Source: CAYMCO01 sp964388955
GTDB lineage: Bacteria; Chloroflexota; Anaerolineae; Anaerolineales; E44-bin32
Reading direction: 5' to 3'
DNA length: 64,000 nt
Assembly: GCA_964388955.1 (NCBI GenBank)
Contig: CAYMCO010000032.1
Span: 4,541 to 68,540 of the forward strand
The position numbers and the translations under genes are program-made. Shown piece by piece: positions 26,123 to 36,469 of the stretch. The notes beneath the pieces were generated by a model. It saw nothing but the letters and a program-made list of their open reading frames with translations, ran no database searches and had not been told where the DNA came from. Within the stretch, counting starts at the first letter, position 1. Each line of letters opens with the position of its first letter.

Positions 26123-27085
26123 ATGGACGTCCGCCAACCGCCCTACCCACCCCACGGGGGTTTTGTGTTCGAACTTGTCTTCCTGGGAACATCCGCTTCG
26201 GCCCCCTCTCTGCACCGCGGCCTGTCCGCGCAGGTCATCAGCTTTCGGGACTACCGCTTTCTGGTCGATTGCGGCGAAGGGACCCAGCGCCAAATCCTGC
26301 GCTCCGGAATCGGCTTCCGCCGGATGAGCCGGATTCTGATCACCCACGGACACCTGGATCACATTCTTGGCCTGGCCGGGTTGATCTCCACTTTTGCCCG
26401 TTGGGAGGCCATCGAAAGCCTGGAGATATGGGCCGGCGCGTGGGCGCTGGAACGCATCCGAAACCTGATCTATGGTGTGGTCCTGCGCGGCGCCCGCCCC
26501 CCGATGAGTATTGAGTTGATCCCCATCGAGGCGGGGATCCTGCTGGAGGAAGATGGCCTGCGTCTTTCCGCCTTCCCGGTGCAGCATCGCGGTCCTGATA
26601 GCTTCGGCTTCCTTTTCGAGGAACAGGGCAGGCGCCCCTTCAACCCGCAGCGCGCCGAAGAGCTGGGAGTTCCGGTGGGACCTATCCGCCGGAATCTCGT
26701 CGATGGGAAGTCTGTGCGACTGCCGGATGGCCGCCTTGTCAGCCCGGATGACGTTCTGGGGCCATTCCGTCGCGGCGCTCGTCTGGTGCACGTCGGCGAC
26801 TGCAGCCACGTCGAAGGGCTGGTGGGGATATGCGAGGGGGCGGAGGGGCTGGTGATCGAGGCGACCTACCTCGAATACGAGGCGGATCTGGCACGCAAGT
26901 TCGGGCACCTGACGGCCAAGCAAGCGGCTGAGCTGGCGCTTCTGGCGGGTGTGCGGCGCCTCTTCCTGACCCATATCTCGCGCCGCTATCGGGAGGCGGA
27001 TGTGCTCGCCGAGGCTTCGGCGGTGTTTCCGGAGACAGAGGTGGTGCGCGACTTCGACCGTTTCGAGATCCGCCGGGAGGAGTGA
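26123..27085 (+). CDS. rnz: ribonuclease Z
   Basis: Metallo-beta-lactamase-fold endonuclease that trims tRNA 3' trailers. The zinc motif THGHLDHILGLAGL is intact, together with VDCGEGTQRQILRSG, the late metal ligands in LVHVGDCSH and EATYLEYEADLARKFGHLTA, and LTHISRRY near the end. The 320-residue length is typical. The ATG at 26123 has GAGGT 5 nt upstream; a GTG at 26165 would give an N-terminus (FELVFLGTSASAPS) closer to other family members. The tRNA in this window lacks an encoded CCA, which fits processing by this enzyme. Confidence 0.92.
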   Translation: MDVRQPPYPPHGGFVFELVFLGTSASAPSLHRGLSAQVISFRDYRFLVDCGEGTQRQILRSGIGFRRMSRILITHGHLDHILGLAGLISTFARWEAIESLEIWAGAWALERIRNLIYGVVLRGARPPMSIELIPIEAGILLEEDGLRLSAFPVQHRGPDSFGFLFEEQGRRPFNPQRAEELGVPVGPIRRNLVDGKSVRLPDGRLVSPDDVLGPFRRGARLVHVGDCSHVEGLVGICEGAEGLVIEATYLEYEADLARKFGHLTAKQAAELALLAGVRRLFLTHISRRYREADVLAEASAVFPETEVVRDFDRFEIRREE

Positions 27086-27278
27086 CCGGTCCGGGGCAAA
27101 GAGATTCCCCATCCCCTCGGTACGGGCACGGCCTGCCCCCTGCGTCAATCCCTCCCATGAAAACGTGTGCAACTTCAGGGGGCGCGGCTGCTTGAGAGTG
27201 AATGTACGGCGCTCCTCTCGATGCACATCGTGGTTTCACCACTCGCCACTCGAGATGCGCCCCCCCACCCGAGGGCCG

Positions 27279-27307
27279 TTGACCCTGGCGTCGCGGTGCG
27301 TTAGAAT
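27279..27307 (+). promoter_or_regulatory. promoter of the FmdB-like gene
   Basis: TTGACC (27279-27284), 17 bp, TAGAAT (27302-27307), a strong match placed 30 bp before the ATG. Confidence 0.7.
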
Positions 27308-27336
27308 CACTCTGGGTCAGTACTGCGGGATGATGT

Positions 27337-27567
27337 ATGCCGATCTACGAGTATCTGTGCAAGGACTGCAACACGGTGTTTGACGCCCTGCGGGGAATGG
27401 CCGAGGCCGACATGGCCATCTCCTGCGATCGATGCCACAGTTCGAACACCGTGCGCAAGATCTCACTCTTCGCCGCCCATAGCGAGAGCCGGGCAGTGAC
27501 GGGCGGCAGTTCGAGCGGCTGCAGCGCTTGCGGAGGCGGCGCCTGCAGCTCCTGTGCGACACACTGA
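27337..27567 (+). CDS. FmdB family zinc-ribbon protein
   Basis: A 76-residue protein of the putative regulatory FmdB family: MPIYEYLCKDCNTVFDALRG, then CDRCHSSNTVRKISLF, giving a CxxC...CxxC zinc ribbon. The C-terminus is Ser/Gly/Cys-rich with two further pairs (GCSACGGGACSSC), as in many members. The family was named in formamidase operons but most members have no known role. It is a single-gene unit with its own promoter and terminator. Confidence 0.88.
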   Translation: MPIYEYLCKDCNTVFDALRGMAEADMAISCDRCHSSNTVRKISLFAAHSESRAVTGGSSSGCSACGGGACSSCATH

Positions 27568-27613
27568 CCCGCCTCTCGCGCCCATCCCTTGGCGGGCGGC
27601 ACCCAGAATCAGC

Positions 27614-27646
27614 GATCGGCCCATCCGGGCCGATCTTCTTTTCGTT
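27614..27646 (+). terminator. rho-independent terminator of the FmdB-like gene
   Basis: GATCGGCCC (27614-27622), 4-nt loop, GGGCCGATC (27627-27635), then TTCTTTTCGTT. A classic intrinsic terminator. Confidence 0.88.
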
Positions 27647-27742
27647 GTGGGGATCGTCCCGGTGCGCCCGTGGGCCATCAGGACCTCTCTCTGTTTGGCT
27701 GAAGCCGGATCGAGGCGCGCCGGCGATCGTTCCGGGTCGGCA

Positions 27743-28093
27743 TCAGCAGGTCAAATGAAGCGCTGCGCCGACATCCGCTTCCTCCCGCAGCTCATTGTAG
27801 CGCTCGCACGCCTCGTCTGTGGGGAGGGCCAGCACCGTGATACCTCTCTCGCTCAAACGCTCCCTGGTTTCGCGGGGCACAGACATCCGTTCTGACGCGC
27901 CTTTGCCGACCACCAGTGTTCCCGGCAGAGCCTCCAGCACACCTTCAAGATCCGCCATGGCCAGGGAATGGCCCTCTTCCCGCCACCAATTGGGCACCAC
28001 CCTGTCTGGCAGGATGATGACGTCCTGCTCATAGACTTGCCCATCGATCTGAATTCGGCCAAATTGATAACTGTCTATTCTCGGCCGACTCAA
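27743..28093 (-). CDS. Mth938-like (DUF498) domain protein
   Basis: A 116-residue single-domain protein. RIDSYQFGRIQIDGQVYEQD, LPDRVVPNWWREEGHSLA and TLVVGKGASERMSVP match the Mth938/NDUFAF3-like family. In mitochondria a relative assists complex I assembly; bacterial roles are undefined. The neighbourhood includes nuoM and nuoL on the same strand, a suggestive but weak link. The start appears to be a TTG 4 nt after the acylphosphatase stop, so the two are one operon. Confidence 0.82.
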   Translation of the reverse strand: MSRPRIDSYQFGRIQIDGQVYEQDVIILPDRVVPNWWREEGHSLAMADLEGVLEALPGTLVVGKGASERMSVPRETRERLSERGITVLALPTDEACERYNELREEADVGAALHLTC

Positions 28094-28097
28094 CCCA

Positions 28098-28391
28098 TCA
28101 CTTCCCTCTCGTTGTCATTCGCACTCGAAAATCACTGAATTCGCCGGCCGGCGTCTCCCACTCCACCAAGACGTCCGACACCCGCGCCGCCGCAGGGCCG
28201 GAGTTGGCCCAACTGATCATGCGTTCGACGTCGGGGCGCTCCCCTTCAAACACAGCCTCCACACGCCCATCCATCAGATTCCGAACCCAGCCTTTGACTC
28301 CGGTCTTGGAGGCCTCCAGCTGCGTGTAGTAGCGGAAATTCACCCCTTGGACCCGTCCACTGATGAACACACGCGCTCGCGCCTCCTTCAT
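28098..28391 (-). CDS. acyP: acylphosphatase
   Basis: A 97-residue acylphosphatase that hydrolyses carboxyl phosphates. The signature RVFISGRVQGVNFRYYTQLEAS holds the catalytic arginine (GRVQGVNFR), and GVKGWVRNLMDGRVEAVFEG holds the catalytic asparagine. It is followed at once by the Mth938-like gene and starts 137 bp after nuoM. Confidence 0.93.
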   Translation of the reverse strand: MKEARARVFISGRVQGVNFRYYTQLEASKTGVKGWVRNLMDGRVEAVFEGERPDVERMISWANSGPAAARVSDVLVEWETPAGEFSDFRVRMTTRGK

Positions 28392-28528
28392 CGTCCCTCC
28401 TCGGCTTTCACTCCCCCTCCCACACGATTTATGGGGACAAAGCGTATCGGAGCACTCCCACCTGAAGCGGAATCCTTGCTACTCTCCGCACGCTCGCCGG
28501 TCAGGGCAGCTTCCGCCCCACCTGCATT

Positions 28529-30025
28529 CTAATGCAATGCCAGGGCGGCGCTCTGAATCGTGGACACCAGGTTTTCGACGGAGGGCGCCATTAAGTTGAA
28601 AAAGGGCCTCGGGTACAAGCCGATCCAGAAGATGAAGACGAGCAGCGGAACCAGCGTGACCACCTCCCGAATGTTGAGATCCTTCAGCGACCGGTTCTCC
28701 TCATTCGTAACCGGGCCCAAGAATACACGCTGGAACATGGTGAGCAGATAGATCGCCGCCAGGATGACGCCCAAAACACCCACGGCGGTAAACGCGATGG
28801 AACCGAGGACCTGAGAATCGAAGGCGCCCAGCAGTATGGTGAATTCACCCACGAACCCATTCAGGCCCGGCAGGGCCATGGAGGAGAGCGTCACGATCAG
28901 CGCCAGCGCCGCATAAACCGGCATAATATGCCATAGCCCTCCCAACTCACCCATATCTCGCGTGTGCCGGCGCTCATAGATCATGCCGACGATGAGAAAC
29001 AGGGCGCCTGTGCTCACCCCGTGATTGATCATCTGCAGGATGCTGCCCTCAATACCGTGGATGTTCAATGCGAACAGTCCCAGGACTACAAATCCCATAT
29101 GGCTGATGGATGAGTAGGCGACCAGCCGTTTCATGTCGGATTGCGCGAATGACAATATGGCGCCGAGGATGATACCGACTACGGCACCCACACCGAACCA
29201 AGGCGCCAGCCGCACTGCGGCGTGAGGGAACATGGAGAGGTTGAAGCGAATGAAGCCATACGCCCCCATCTTCAGCAGCACACCTGCCAGGATGACAGAC
29301 CCGGCGGTGGGCGCCTCCACATGCGCGTCGGGCAACCAGGAGTGGAAGGGCCACATGGGCACCTTGATGGCGAAGGCAAGCGCAAATGCCAGGAACAGCC
29401 ATATCTGGATGCCAGGCGGAATGTTCGCCCCCCCGATGAGCCTCAACAGGGAGAAATGGCGCGCCTCGATGCCGAGCCAGATGATGGCCAACAGCATCAC
29501 AATGGATCCCGCCATCGTGTACAGGAAGAACTTGATGGCGGCGTAGATCCGCCGCGGACCACCGTACACCCCGATCAGGAAGTACATGGGGATCAAGCTG
29601 AATTCCCAGAAGATGTAGAACAGGAATAGATCCAGAGAGAGGAATACCCCGGTCATGCCGACTTCCAGCAAGAGGAAGAAGAGCATGAAATTCTTGACCG
29701 CATCCTTTACGGCCGTCCAAGTGGAGAGGATCGAAATGGGAGTCAGCAGTGTGGTCAGGAGGAGCAACAGGATGCTGATTCCATCCACCCCCATCTGATA
29801 CGAAATCTGGATGTCCGCCACTTCAATCCAGGGAATATCGACCACCATCTGCATTTCGCCCAGATTCGGATCAAATCGTGAAAGGACCAGCAGCGCGATG
29901 CCGAATTCGACCACCGTGGTCAGCAAGGCGGTCCAACGAATCGCATTCTTCTGGCTCTCCTTGAGGAACAGGATAATGGCCGCGCCTACGAGGGGGAAGA
30001 AGGTGACGATAATAAGCAGATCCAT
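28529..30025 (-). CDS. nuoM: NADH-quinone oxidoreductase subunit M
   Basis: One of the three antiporter-like proton-pumping subunits of complex I, a 498-residue membrane protein with about 14 segments. The key glutamate is in LFLFYIFWEFSLIPMYFLIG and the key lysine in FAIKVPMWPFHSWLPDAHVE; the second-half lysine region is SDMKRLVAYSSISHMGFVVL. It follows nuoL by 78 bp. nuoN, which usually comes next, is absent here; an acylphosphatase gene follows instead. Confidence 0.93.
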   Translation of the reverse strand: MDLLIIVTFFPLVGAAIILFLKESQKNAIRWTALLTTVVEFGIALLVLSRFDPNLGEMQMVVDIPWIEVADIQISYQMGVDGISILLLLLTTLLTPISILSTWTAVKDAVKNFMLFFLLLEVGMTGVFLSLDLFLFYIFWEFSLIPMYFLIGVYGGPRRIYAAIKFFLYTMAGSIVMLLAIIWLGIEARHFSLLRLIGGANIPPGIQIWLFLAFALAFAIKVPMWPFHSWLPDAHVEAPTAGSVILAGVLLKMGAYGFIRFNLSMFPHAAVRLAPWFGVGAVVGIILGAILSFAQSDMKRLVAYSSISHMGFVVLGLFALNIHGIEGSILQMINHGVSTGALFLIVGMIYERRHTRDMGELGGLWHIMPVYAALALIVTLSSMALPGLNGFVGEFTILLGAFDSQVLGSIAFTAVGVLGVILAAIYLLTMFQRVFLGPVTNEENRSLKDLNIREVVTLVPLLVFIFWIGLYPRPFFNLMAPSVENLVSTIQSAALALH

Positions 30026-30103
30026 GTCTATCCTCGCATTACTCGATTTCAGCCGGCACGAACTCCGCTTCCGGGGTCGCGCCCGTGATCCTCACCTGGT
30101 CTC

Positions 30104-32212
30104 CTACCCTTGATATACCAGCAAGTATCCGATGATCAATATGGCTCCCAAGAACGCCGCCATCACGTATGTTCGCACGATACCCGTTTGCACCTTGCGC
30201 AAGCGATGGGCAATCCGATAGGTCACCCCGGCAATGCCGTTGAACAGGGCGTCTACGAATCCCAAATCGATCGTCAGCGCCAGGAAATCAGAAGTGGCTC
30301 TGAACGATCGGCCGATGGCGACCTCGTGAACCCACTCCTCCCAAAACTCGGCGCCCTCGTTCTCCTCCCCCTCTCCGACCACCATCCAACTGGCCAACCG
30401 CTTGTAGGGACGCACAAACAGCGCGGCATACAGATCATCCACCCACCATTTGTTGGCCATCGCCCTATAGACCGGCTCTAGGATAGGCTCCAGCGGGTCG
30501 GTGTCGCCCATCCCGACCCCTCTTCGATCATACAGCAGCCAGGCAAACCAGATGGCGAGCAGGGCCAACCCAGTCGACAGCCGGGCCACCAAAGGGGTGA
30601 ATTCCGTGACGTGCAGATGCGCCAGGGTGAGGGAGAGGTAGTTGGTCAGAGTGTGAACCCCGGGGAAGTTCAGGGCGCCTCCCAAGGTAGCCAGGGTCGC
30701 CAGCACGATCAGCGGCAGCGTGATGATACCGGGATTCTCCTTCGCCTCCCGGGCCGCCTCGCTGCGAGCTTCGCCGAAGAAGACCATCAGGATCTGGCGG
30801 CCCATATAGAGGGCCGTCAAGAAGGCGGCCGCCGCCAACAGGATATAGACCAACTGACTGACATCCCGGGCATCGGTCAGGATCTCATCCTTGGAGAAGA
30901 AGCCCGCAAGAGGTGGGACCCCGGAAAGCGCCAGCGCACCAATTAGATACACCCAGAAAGTGACCGGCATCCTCTTGCGCAGCCCGCCCATGATACGCAT
31001 ATCATTGGGGTCGAATTCCTCCTCCCCCTCGTCGGAGTGGTCCGAATGCGCCGCTGCATGCCGGTGATGGCCGTGCTCGATCCCCAAGATGACGGATCCC
31101 GCCGAGAGAAACAGGAGCGCTTTGAAGAAGGCGTGAGCGATCAGATGGAACATGCCGGCCGCGTAGGCTTCCACCCCCACGGCAGCCACCATGAACCCGA
31201 GCTGACTGATGGTGGAGTAGGCCAGCACCCGCTTGATGTCGTACTGGGTCACGGCGATCGTCGCCGCGAGCAAGGCGGTGGCTGCGCCCACCAACGCCAC
31301 CACGTCCCTTGTGACCGGCGCCAGTTCGAAAAGCACATGGGTGCGGGTGATCATGTAGACCCCCGATGTCACCATCGTGGCGGCGTGAATCAGCGCCGAA
31401 ACCGGCGTCGGGCCTGCCATGGCGTCCGGCAACCACACGAAGAGCGGAATCTGAGCGGACTTGCCTGTCACGGCCAGCACGAGGAGCAGGGTGATCCCGG
31501 TGAGTGCGCCCTGCCCGGCCGGACCCATGGCCCTGGCCTGCGCGAAAATGTCGTCAAAACGAAGAGTCTGGAAGGTATGGTAGGTGAGAAACATCGCCAG
31601 CAGGAATCCCACGTCGCCGATCCGATTTACAATGAAGGCCTTCTTGCCGGCAATTGCGTTGCCGATGCCGCCTTCCCCACCCTCGTACCAGAATCCAATC
31701 AGCAGATATGAGCAGAGCCCCACCCCCTCCCAGCCGACGAACATCATGACCATGTTGCTGGCCGTCACAAGCACCATCATGGCGGCCACAAAGAGGTTGA
31801 AAAAGACAAAGAAGCGGGTGTATCGACCTGGATCCCCCTGAAAGCGAACGTCATCGTGCATGTAGCCGATGGCGTAGATGTGGATCAGCATGCTGACCCC
31901 CGTGACCATCAGACTCATGGCGACGGAGAGGGAGTCCACCCGCAGTTGCCACGGGACGTCCAGCGGACCGATGCTGATCCACTCAGCGATGAGGACATCG
32001 GCGCCTTGCGGGTAGCTGCGCAGCGCCAAGAACTGCACGACCGCGGTCGCGAAAGCCAGGCCGATGGCCCCACTGGCCACCCATCCGGTGAAGCGCTCCC
32101 CAAACCGTCTCCCAAAGAGCAGGTTGATCAGCAGCCCGGCGATGGGGAAAAGAATCAGGAAGGGAGCGTAGGCGAACAGATTGCTGCTCCCCGCGGGTGT
32201 AACGATGATCAT
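30104..32212 (-). CDS. nuoL: NADH-quinone oxidoreductase subunit L
   Basis: Distal proton-pumping subunit of complex I, 702 residues. Conserved sites: MMFVGWEGVGLCSYLLIGFW (key Glu), GKSAQIPLFVWLPDAMAGPT (key Lys) and QYDIKRVLAYSTISQLGFMV. A cytoplasmic or periplasmic loop carries an unusual stretch rich in His and acidic residues (EHGHHRHAAAHSDHSDEGEE) at about residues 378-398. A lateral helix and C-terminal segments follow. GGAGGACATGA precedes the ATG. The remaining nuo genes are not here, so L and M form a detached pair. Confidence 0.93.
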   Translation of the reverse strand: MIIVTPAGSSNLFAYAPFLILFPIAGLLINLLFGRRFGERFTGWVASGAIGLAFATAVVQFLALRSYPQGADVLIAEWISIGPLDVPWQLRVDSLSVAMSLMVTGVSMLIHIYAIGYMHDDVRFQGDPGRYTRFFVFFNLFVAAMMVLVTASNMVMMFVGWEGVGLCSYLLIGFWYEGGEGGIGNAIAGKKAFIVNRIGDVGFLLAMFLTYHTFQTLRFDDIFAQARAMGPAGQGALTGITLLLVLAVTGKSAQIPLFVWLPDAMAGPTPVSALIHAATMVTSGVYMITRTHVLFELAPVTRDVVALVGAATALLAATIAVTQYDIKRVLAYSTISQLGFMVAAVGVEAYAAGMFHLIAHAFFKALLFLSAGSVILGIEHGHHRHAAAHSDHSDEGEEEFDPNDMRIMGGLRKRMPVTFWVYLIGALALSGVPPLAGFFSKDEILTDARDVSQLVYILLAAAAFLTALYMGRQILMVFFGEARSEAAREAKENPGIITLPLIVLATLATLGGALNFPGVHTLTNYLSLTLAHLHVTEFTPLVARLSTGLALLAIWFAWLLYDRRGVGMGDTDPLEPILEPVYRAMANKWWVDDLYAALFVRPYKRLASWMVVGEGEENEGAEFWEEWVHEVAIGRSFRATSDFLALTIDLGFVDALFNGIAGVTYRIAHRLRKVQTGIVRTYVMAAFLGAILIIGYLLVYQG

Positions 32213-32519
32213 TCATGTCCTCCGCTGGATCCACAACACGGGTGTCAAGGGTATCAGATAGTGGCGAAATAGCAAAGCTGCCGTCCCTAAAGTTAATCTT
32301 AACTTCCGCCAAATATGATCCGACGAATGTCAGCATTTGACGGCAATCATGCGCCCAAGCCCGGCCGCCCGGTTCCCTAGAATCACCCGCCGGGTGCCTC
32401 GGGGGAGGTTCAGTCTGCACGCGACCCTGCCAAAGTATGGCGGCTTCCCGGATGAGGTAGTATCCGGATCGGCCGGCTGCCCCAGCAATTCATCGCAGCA
32501 ACCGGGCCCTCTCTGGAGG
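32213..32519 (-). promoter_or_regulatory. gap upstream of nuoL with a 16-bp palindrome
   Basis: No gene is seen in these 307 bp between rpoD and nuoL. The notable feature is a perfect palindromic pair AAGTTAA-TC-TTAACTT at 32290-32305, about 80 bp before the nuoL start, in an AT-richer patch. It may be an operator for the nuoLM operon. A TTGACA lies close to nuoL but has no matching -10. Confidence 0.35.
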
Positions 32520-34086
<1,567 letters not shown>

Positions 34087-34094
<8 letters not shown>

Positions 34095-36051
34095 CCCAAC
34101 CAACCGCCTTCCTCGTGAACAAGACTGAATCCAAGGCTGTGTTCCGGTTGCCAATCGCCGAGTCGATGCGCGCCCGATCCCGGGCCAAACGTCGGACCCG
34201 CTGCTTCAGATCGCCCATCTCGCTGAGCAGTTCCTCGCCCTCCAGGTCCTGCCCCTCCTGGACCACCTGAAGTTGGAACTGCAGGTGCCCCAGTTCGGCA
34301 TCTTGGTTGCGCTTCCGCAGTCGCAAGAAGTTTGCCAAGACTTCCTCCATCATGCGCGGCCGATCGAATTCGATGCCCTCCAGCTCCTCGAGCAGCCCCT
34401 CGGCCGCCCCCATGAAGATCTCATCCAGTCCGTTTCGCCAGTGCTCCCCCGGCTCTTCCTCTTCCTGCTCCAGCGCCTGATGCACCATCCGGAAGATCAT
34501 TCTACGCTCGCTTCCCGTAAAGTCCAATTGGGAGAGGCGATCCAATTCTAGCGACTGCAGCATCCTATCGACACGGTACAGCAGCTCAGGATCCCGCAGG
34601 AGCACGCCCAGACAGAATCTCTCCAACCTGTCGGGGGCCGCGGATGCGAGCCGCTCATCCTCACGGCGAGCCTCGTCCCTTCGAAGGGGCCGTCGGGCGG
34701 ACCTGCGGGCGGAGCGCCTCGGGCGCCAGTCGAGCAATGCGCGCTCATCCACCATCAACTTGCGGGCGAGGATTTGGCGATACGCCTCCCGTTCAACCGA
34801 ATCGGATACGTCTTCAATCAAGGGGAGGACCTGGCGGGCGATTTCTGCTTTGGTCTTCGGATCCTCCAGATCCCGGCCTGCCGAAAGCGTCTCCAAGACA
34901 AACTCAACCACCGTCTGCGCTTTCCCGAGCAGCTCGGGCCATGCGTCGCGATCCTCCACCACAACCTCATCCGGGTCCATTCCAGGGGGCAGGGTCACCA
35001 CACGGATATCCGCATCCAGGCGCCCCTCATAGCCCACCAACCCTCTGGCGTCGAAAACCGGATCCTCATCCTTGGACAGCGCCTCTCGAGCCAATGTGAG
35101 CCCGCGCAGCGTGGCGCGCTCGCCCGCCGCATCCGGATCAAGCGCCAGAATAATCCGCCGGCTGTATCTCTTCAAACGCCGCAGCTGCACCTCGGTGATC
35201 GCCGTGCCCATGGGGGATACGGCGTTTTCGAACCCCTCCTGGTAGAGTCCGATCACGTCCATATAGCCCTCGACCACGACAGCCTGGTCCTCTTGCCGGA
35301 TCGCCTTCCGGGCCTTGTCAAGCCCATAAAGCAGCGCCCCCTTGTCGAAGATCGCGGTCTGGGGGGAGTTCAGGAACTTGGGCATGGCCTCAGGGTCGAC
35401 AATCCGCGCTCCGAAGCCCGCCATCCGACCCCGGGCGTCTCGGATGGGGATCATGATCCGGTGCCGGAAGCGATCATAGTAGCCGCCGGACTCCCGCTCG
35501 GTGATCATGCCCGCGTCCAACACATCCGCTTGGTCAAAACCGCGCTCCGCCAGGAAGCTCATGCTCGCGTCCCAGGATTGGGGCGCATATCCGATTTCGA
35601 AGATTTCCAGGGAACTATCGGTCAGCCCGCGCGCGTGTAGGTAGTCGAGAACGGGGGAACCCGCCGGAGTGTCAATCAGGTTATGACGGAAGAATGTAAC
35701 GGCCGTCTCCAGCAACTCGCGCAGCCGCTCGTGGGCATCTCGCTGCTCCTGTTCAGCCGGAGTCAGCGGTTTGAGCTCCACAGCCGCACGCTCAGCCAGG
35801 TACCGGAGCGCCTCGGGAAAATCCCAGCCCTCCTTCTTCATCATGAAACTGAAGATATCGCCGCCTTCATTGCAGGCGCCAAAACAGCGCCATGTCCCCG
35901 TCTCCGGGAAGACCACAAAAGCGGGGGTGCGGGTGTTTGGGTGAAAGGGACAGAAACCCGTATAGTTCTTGCCGGACTTGCGCAGCTTGACCGTCTCGCC
36001 GATCAGCTCGACGGCATCCAATCGATCCTTGATTTCATCTGTGACGCTCAT
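34087..36051 (-). CDS. dnaG: DNA primase
   Basis: Makes RNA primers at the replication fork. The 654-residue protein has an N-terminal zinc-binding domain (TGFCPFHPNTRTPAFVVFPE, then RCFGACNEGG), the TOPRIM core with VVVEGYMDVIGLYQEGFENA and LALDPDAAGE, and a C-terminal helicase-interaction region. The second half of the zinc site is CxxxC instead of the CxxC common elsewhere. The C-terminal third is rich in Arg and Glu. A short frame with a good ribosome site overlaps its start. Confidence 0.95.
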
Positions 36052-36118
36052 CGGATCGTCGCCCTTGTCCCTTATTGAAGCCCGATGCAGCCCATGGCCA
36101 AGACGGCTGATGCTGCAT
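36035..36118 (-). CDS. possible 27-codon upstream frame overlapping dnaG
   Basis: ATG at 36118 with GGAGGGG just upstream opens a 27-codon frame that ends 17 nt inside dnaG. dnaG itself has only a weak, distant AGGG site, so coupling from this frame could set dnaG translation. No similarity is recognised. Confidence 0.3.
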   Translation of the reverse strand: MQHQPSWPWAASGFNKGQGRRSDERHR

Positions 36119-36395
36119 CACCCCTCCGCCGCCCCGCTCTCCTGCGAGAGCTGGATACCGTGCTCCCACAGTCGTTAGCTAAGGATCTTCGGACAATCGT
36201 GGATGGAGCACTAGCGTTCGGCTTGGGCTGGTCCGTCACTCCTCCGGCTCATCTCGCTCTCGATGGATCCCAGGCATATAGAGGTTGAAAGCCTCGTCGG
36301 TCGGGCAACCGCGGACAGCCCGGTGTGGTCCTCATCCAATAAAGCCGCCCAAGGCCAGGTTGGCTGATGGCATCGGTCTCGGCGGGTGGGCCAAG

Positions 36396-36424
36396 ATTAT
36401 AACCCGCTGAAATGGACCGAGCAA
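36396..36424 (-). promoter_or_regulatory. promoter of dnaG-rpoD, with a 340-nt leader
   Basis: Minus strand TTGCTC (36424-36419), 17 bp, TATAAT (36401-36396). It predicts a start near 36389. The gap 36052-36469 has no other gene; apart from this promoter and the short upstream frame I see only GC-rich leader sequence. No rpsU gene lies in the gap, unlike the E. coli operon. Confidence 0.65.
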
Positions 36425-36469
36425 CATAAATCGCAAGCGGGCGATCATTTCTGGGAAAGTACGCTGCTC

